From: Leptolyngbya sp. Cla-17
GTDB taxonomy: Bacteria; Cyanobacteriota; Cyanobacteriia; Leptolyngbyales; Leptolyngbyaceae
Length of the DNA stretch: 64,000 nt
Direction: 5' to 3'
NCBI RefSeq assembly: GCF_016807185.1
Contig: NZ_JAEVYN010000001.1
Location: 1,796,781-1,860,780, forward strand
The translations under genes were made by a program, and so were the position numbers. Position 1 is the stretch's first letter; each line of letters opens with the position of its first letter. The notes below the pieces were generated by a model. The model was given only the letters and a program-made list of their open reading frames with translations. It was not told the DNA's origin and did not search any database. Below, piece after piece: positions 60,997-64,000 of the stretch.

Positions 60997-62400
60997 ATGA
61001 CAAACGAGCCGAAACGAGCTAGAAACCGACGCAAACCTACTGCATCCCCTGACAACGCACCGCCTGTCTACTTTTTGTCATTGGAAGTAGAACGAGTCCT
61101 CTGCTTTAAAGATCAGCAAGTTCTTGATCTCTCAGATGGCAACGGCAATCCAGCCCAGTGGACAGTAATTTTAGGCGACAACGGAGTTGGTAAAACAACA
61201 TTACTGCGTTGCTTAGCTGGGATGGAGATGGTAAAAATGCGTTTCTTTGAGGAGGAGGAATTTGACTCAAAGTACAGTGATTTTGTACCGCTTCTTTCTA
61301 TTCCGTATAGTTTCCCAAACATAGCAACATGGCAAGAACTAGAGGAACTTGAATCTGCTCCTGGTGCAGTTTATGCCATTCTTGCTGGAAATGCGACTCT
61401 TTTGTCTTTTAAGCAGTCAAAGAAATTAAAACTTCAAGGACATGGGATTTATGTAGAAATAGCTTCTCACTGTACTTTTTCTAGAGAAGAATTTTCTGGA
61501 GAAGAATTAGAAGGAATGATTTGTTATGGATATGGAGCAACCAGAAAAATGGAAGAAATATCCCTGAGTGAAAGTTTAGCCCTAGAAAACTCAGCAAGCT
61601 TATTCTCAGAAAAAGCCTCATTAATTAATGCAGAAGAGTGGCTATTACAAACTGATTATGCGGCTCGATCTGCTGCTGGAAAAACACGCGATCGCTTGCA
61701 AAAACAACTCAATCAAATCATCGAAATTCTCAAACGTATTTTGCCAGATATTGAAGATATTCGGATTGCACCCCCCGATGAAGAGATTCCACGTCCACGA
61801 GCAGAATTTTTGACTCCTTATGGTTGGGTGCGATTGTCTAGTTTAGGATTGGGCTATCGAACGGCGATCGCCTGGATGGTAGACTTAGCCGTGCGATTAT
61901 TCCGACGTTATCCCAACAGTGAAGATCCACTGGCTGAACCTGCGATCGTGTTAGTGGATGAGATTGATTTACATCTCCATCCCAAATGGCAGCGCAATAT
62001 TATGAGCTTTTTAACGGAGCGATTTCCCAACACGCAGTTTATTGTGACGGCTCACAGTCCGCTCGTGGTGCAAGCGGCAAAGGATGCCAATATTGTGTTG
62101 CTCAGACGAGAAGGCGATCGCGTGGTGATTGATAATGATCCTGAGATTGTTGACAACTGGCGGGTTGATCAAGTGCTGACCAGTGTTTTTGAAATGCCTA
62201 CAGCTAGACCTGCTAGTTTGGAGCCGTTGCTCACTCGCAGACAAGAAATCTTATCTAACGCTCGTCTTTCCAAAGCAGACGAAGCAGAACTTCAGGAGCT
62301 AGAAACACAAATTGGCTCTCTCCCAACCGCAGAAACCCCTGACGACATCAAAGCGATGGATATCATTCGTCGTGCCGCTCAATTGTTAGAAAACTCTTGA
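60997..62400 (+). CDS. ptuA: Septu-like PtuA ATPase
   Basis: A 467-residue AAA/ABC-type ATPase from ATG 60997; TTG 60970 would add 9 residues. Walker A WTVILGDNGVGKTTLLRCLAG near residue 60, Walker B and D-loop IVLVDEIDLHLHPKWQRNI near 315, and a switch His in FIVTAHSPLVVQAA are intact. A helical insertion of ~230 residues lies between them. A C-terminal tail (ARLSKADEAELQELETQIG) is helical. Gene order ATPase then HNH nuclease fits Septu, an antiphage system in which the ATPase assembles and controls the nuclease. 12 bp separate it from the nuclease gene. Base composition is more AT-rich than the neighbours. Confidence 0.83.
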   Translation: MTNEPKRARNRRKPTASPDNAPPVYFLSLEVERVLCFKDQQVLDLSDGNGNPAQWTVILGDNGVGKTTLLRCLAGMEMVKMRFFEEEEFDSKYSDFVPLLSIPYSFPNIATWQELEELESAPGAVYAILAGNATLLSFKQSKKLKLQGHGIYVEIASHCTFSREEFSGEELEGMICYGYGATRKMEEISLSESLALENSASLFSEKASLINAEEWLLQTDYAARSAAGKTRDRLQKQLNQIIEILKRILPDIEDIRIAPPDEEIPRPRAEFLTPYGWVRLSSLGLGYRTAIAWMVDLAVRLFRRYPNSEDPLAEPAIVLVDEIDLHLHPKWQRNIMSFLTERFPNTQFIVTAHSPLVVQAAKDANIVLLRREGDRVVIDNDPEIVDNWRVDQVLTSVFEMPTARPASLEPLLTRRQEILSNARLSKADEAELQELETQIGSLPTAETPDDIKAMDIIRRAAQLLENS

Positions 62401-62412
62401 ATGGGGTAGCGT

Positions 62413-63198
62413 GTGATCCGCATTCAAAAATCAGCTATACCGCCCGAAAAACTTGCTCAGGATGGAAAAAGGAAACGGCGATCGCATTGCAGCAGTTATT
62501 CACGTAATCCAGCGGTTTACCAATTAGGTGAAAGAATATTCTCTTTTGATAGCACCATTTACGCTCACAAAAGTGTTAAGCAAGCATTGATCAAAGCCCA
62601 ACATGGAAAATGTTGTTTTTGTGAAAGATTAATTGGCACTGACGGAGATGTGGAACATTTTCGTCCTAAGCAAGCCTACAAACAAGCAAGCGGTGAACCT
62701 TTACAGCGACCGGGTTATTATTGGCTTGCCTACGAATGGGATAATCTCTATCTTGCATGTCCTGGGTGCAATCAGAGGCATAAACAAAATCTATTTCCAC
62801 TTCAAAATCCTACTGACCGTGCAATCGATCATCGTCACAGTATAGATTTCGAACAGTTTCTATTTATTGATCCAGGCAAAGAAAAACCTGAAAAATTTAT
62901 TGGCTTTCGGGGCGAAATCGCCTATGCAATTGAAGGAAACCTGAAAGGAAAAGTAACGATTGATTCTCTAAAGCTGAATCAGAGATCGCTTCCCGAAGCA
63001 AGACTTCAACGATTGCAACTTCTAAAAAGTCTTTGGCAAATTGTTCAACTGGCTTCTCAAAAACCGATGGATAAAGACCTTCAAAAGGAAGCAGAGAAAG
63101 CAGCAGATTTGTTAGAAAAAGCAACCAAAGAAGATGCTGAATTTTCTGCTGCTTCTTATTGGGCGCTTCAAACAAACTTTCAGTTCATCATTGGATAA
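62413..63198 (+). CDS. ptuB: Septu-like PtuB HNH endonuclease
   Basis: A 261-residue nuclease with GTG start (GTGATCCGC). The HNH/TIGR02646-like core has KCCFCERLIG (Cys67-Cys70), VEHFRPKQ (His82), WDNLYLACPGCNQRHKQNLF (Asn111, Cys116, Cys119, His123), so a structural zinc and the metal-site residues are present. The family includes PtuB and nucleases attached to retrons; no reverse transcriptase is found in the window, which favours Septu. The C-terminal ~75 residues are helical and are duplicated upstream (60603-60821). In an operon with the ATPase. Confidence 0.87.
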   Translation: MIRIQKSAIPPEKLAQDGKRKRRSHCSSYSRNPAVYQLGERIFSFDSTIYAHKSVKQALIKAQHGKCCFCERLIGTDGDVEHFRPKQAYKQASGEPLQRPGYYWLAYEWDNLYLACPGCNQRHKQNLFPLQNPTDRAIDHRHSIDFEQFLFIDPGKEKPEKFIGFRGEIAYAIEGNLKGKVTIDSLKLNQRSLPEARLQRLQLLKSLWQIVQLASQKPMDKDLQKEAEKAADLLEKATKEDAEFSAASYWALQTNFQFIIG

Positions 63199-63291
63199 AT
63201 GATAAATATTTTCACAATGCTTGATTCCCAAACCAGACCGCAAATTTCGCCGTAGGATGGGTGAGGCGCAGCCACATCGCATCAAAGAAGC

Positions 63292-64000
63292 ATGGATCTA
63301 CAGGTTTTAGTTCAAGGCAAAGGCTTTCCCATCTTGTGCCTGCATGGACATCCCGGCACAGGCAACAGTATGTCAGTGTTTACCCAACACCTATCCCAAC
63401 GCTACAAAACGATCGCCCCTGATCTGCGCGGCTACGGCAACAGTCAAACCACTGCTGATTTTGCCATGACCGATCATCTTGCCGATTTAGATGCGCTATT
63501 GGATAACCTGCAAGTTGAAAAGTACCTGGTTTTAGGCTGGTCGCTAGGCGGCATTCTGGCGTTGGAATTGGCACTGCGATCGCCCGATCGCGTTAGTGGT
63601 CTAATTCTTGTTGCCTCAGCGGCGCGACCTTGGGGTGATCATCCTCCGATCACCTGGCAAGATAACCTGTACACCGGGATCGCAGGCATCGTCAATTGGC
63701 TACAGCCCGGTCGCCAGTGGAATATCGACACCTTTGGACAGCGATCGCTGTTCCGTTACCTGGTGCAAACCCACACGCCTGCCACCTATGAGTATCTTGC
63801 ACAAGCAGCCGTGCCAGCCTACCTTCGCACCTCACAACGGGCAACCCGCGCTTTGTCTACCGCCATTCGGCAAGGGTACAATCGCTTGCCTGATTTGCCG
63901 CAGATTCAATGCCCTAGCTTAGTCTTAGCTGGAGCGTGCGATCGCCATATTACCGCTGCCGCCAGCCAGGAAACTGCACGGCAACTTACCAACTCAGAAT
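63292..64000 (+). CDS. Alpha/beta hydrolase, 3' end outside window
   Basis: ATG 63292 opens a frame that stays open to the last base (236 codons). It begins MDLQVLVQGKGFPILCLHGH and has the HGHPGTG oxyanion region and the nucleophile elbow LGWSLGG (Ser). TIAPDLRGYGNSQ and GACDRHITAA (probable catalytic Asp) follow; the catalytic His should lie just beyond the edge. Substrate unknown; similar enzymes hydrolyse small esters or act in lactone metabolism. Its start lies at the end of the region resembling that after the ptuB remnant. Confidence 0.87.
   Translation, partial: MDLQVLVQGKGFPILCLHGHPGTGNSMSVFTQHLSQRYKTIAPDLRGYGNSQTTADFAMTDHLADLDALLDNLQVEKYLVLGWSLGGILALELALRSPDRVSGLILVASAARPWGDHPPITWQDNLYTGIAGIVNWLQPGRQWNIDTFGQRSLFRYLVQTHTPATYEYLAQAAVPAYLRTSQRATRALSTAIRQGYNRLPDLPQIQCPSLVLAGACDRHITAAASQETARQLTNSE

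Noticed and set aside
60997..63198. Retron-associated version of the ATPase-HNH pair
   Set aside because: No reverse transcriptase gene or structured msr/msd-like RNA was found within the window on either side.
1..64000. CRISPR array, prophage or integron
   Set aside because: No regularly spaced repeats, phage structural genes, integrase or attC-like sites were seen. The frequent GCGATCGC octamers are the HIP1 palindrome common in cyanobacteria, not an array.

Overview
The window is chromosomal DNA of a cyanobacterium. It carries the aerobic Mg-protoporphyrin monomethyl ester cyclase (acsF), a high-light-inducible protein, Psb32, HHL1-like, DUF2996 and DUF3493 proteins, a Cph1-type phytochrome with its Rcp1-type regulator, a GH100 invertase, and many copies of the HIP1 palindrome GCGATCGC. 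The species cannot be fixed from the sequence; gene content and moderate GC suggest a Leptolyngbya-like lineage (inference).

Layout. 1-6.3 kb: the 3' part of a TPR gene, a GH100 invertase, three uncharacterised proteins with a decayed ORF between two of them, and a HerA/FtsK-like ATPase. 6.5-8.4 kb: a complete IS630-type insertion sequence (TA target duplication, 10-bp inverted repeats, damaged transposase), followed by a TerB-like gene split by two compensating single-base indels. 8.5-20.9 kb: LOG-type phosphoribohydrolase, FTR1 iron permease, MsrB, a GGCT-like protein, a REC-histidine kinase, Tex, an SRAP/YedK protein, a lipoprotein, a large calpain-type protease with EF-hand-like loops, DUF2996 and TM2 proteins. 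21-28.5 kb: acsF, an outer-membrane barrel, TrhO, patatin, ArfB-type rescue factor, aldo/keto reductase, PsiE and DUF4079 membrane proteins. 28.5-33 kb: a two-kinase signalling operon bracketed by 49-bp direct repeats and preceded by a PsiE-like remnant. 33-43 kb: ComEC, tRNA-Ser(CGA), a lipid-A-disaccharide-synthase-like protein, RecQ, hli (with an HLR1-like RpaB site), a phosphodiester glycosidase lipoprotein, bL25 and PurA. 43.3-47.7 kb: a phytochrome-Rcp1-hybrid kinase operon preceded by two tandem palindromes. 48-57 kb: YlqD, acyl-ACP/CoA synthetase, Psb32, HHL1-like, and an operon of an Hsp70/actin-fold protein with a 1040-residue coiled-coil/acidic protein. 57.4-64 kb: a Crp/Fnr regulator, a PfkB kinase, a decayed TPR/CHAT-type gene, YccF, DUF3493, a Septu-like (PtuA ATPase + PtuB HNH nuclease) defence module with the remnant of a second ptuB on its upstream side, and the start of an alpha/beta hydrolase cut by the window edge.

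Two parts look accessory and least described. One is the Hsp70-like/coiled-coil pair, whose partner carries a repeated short motif (LPFTLEGMDDLFGDA and diverged relatives). The other is the Septu-like module flanked by partial direct repeats of its own nuclease gene. Three loci (transposase, TerB-like, TPR/CHAT-type) carry single-base frame changes, which could be real decay or assembly error. Phototrophy, light sensing and stress response dominate the rest.
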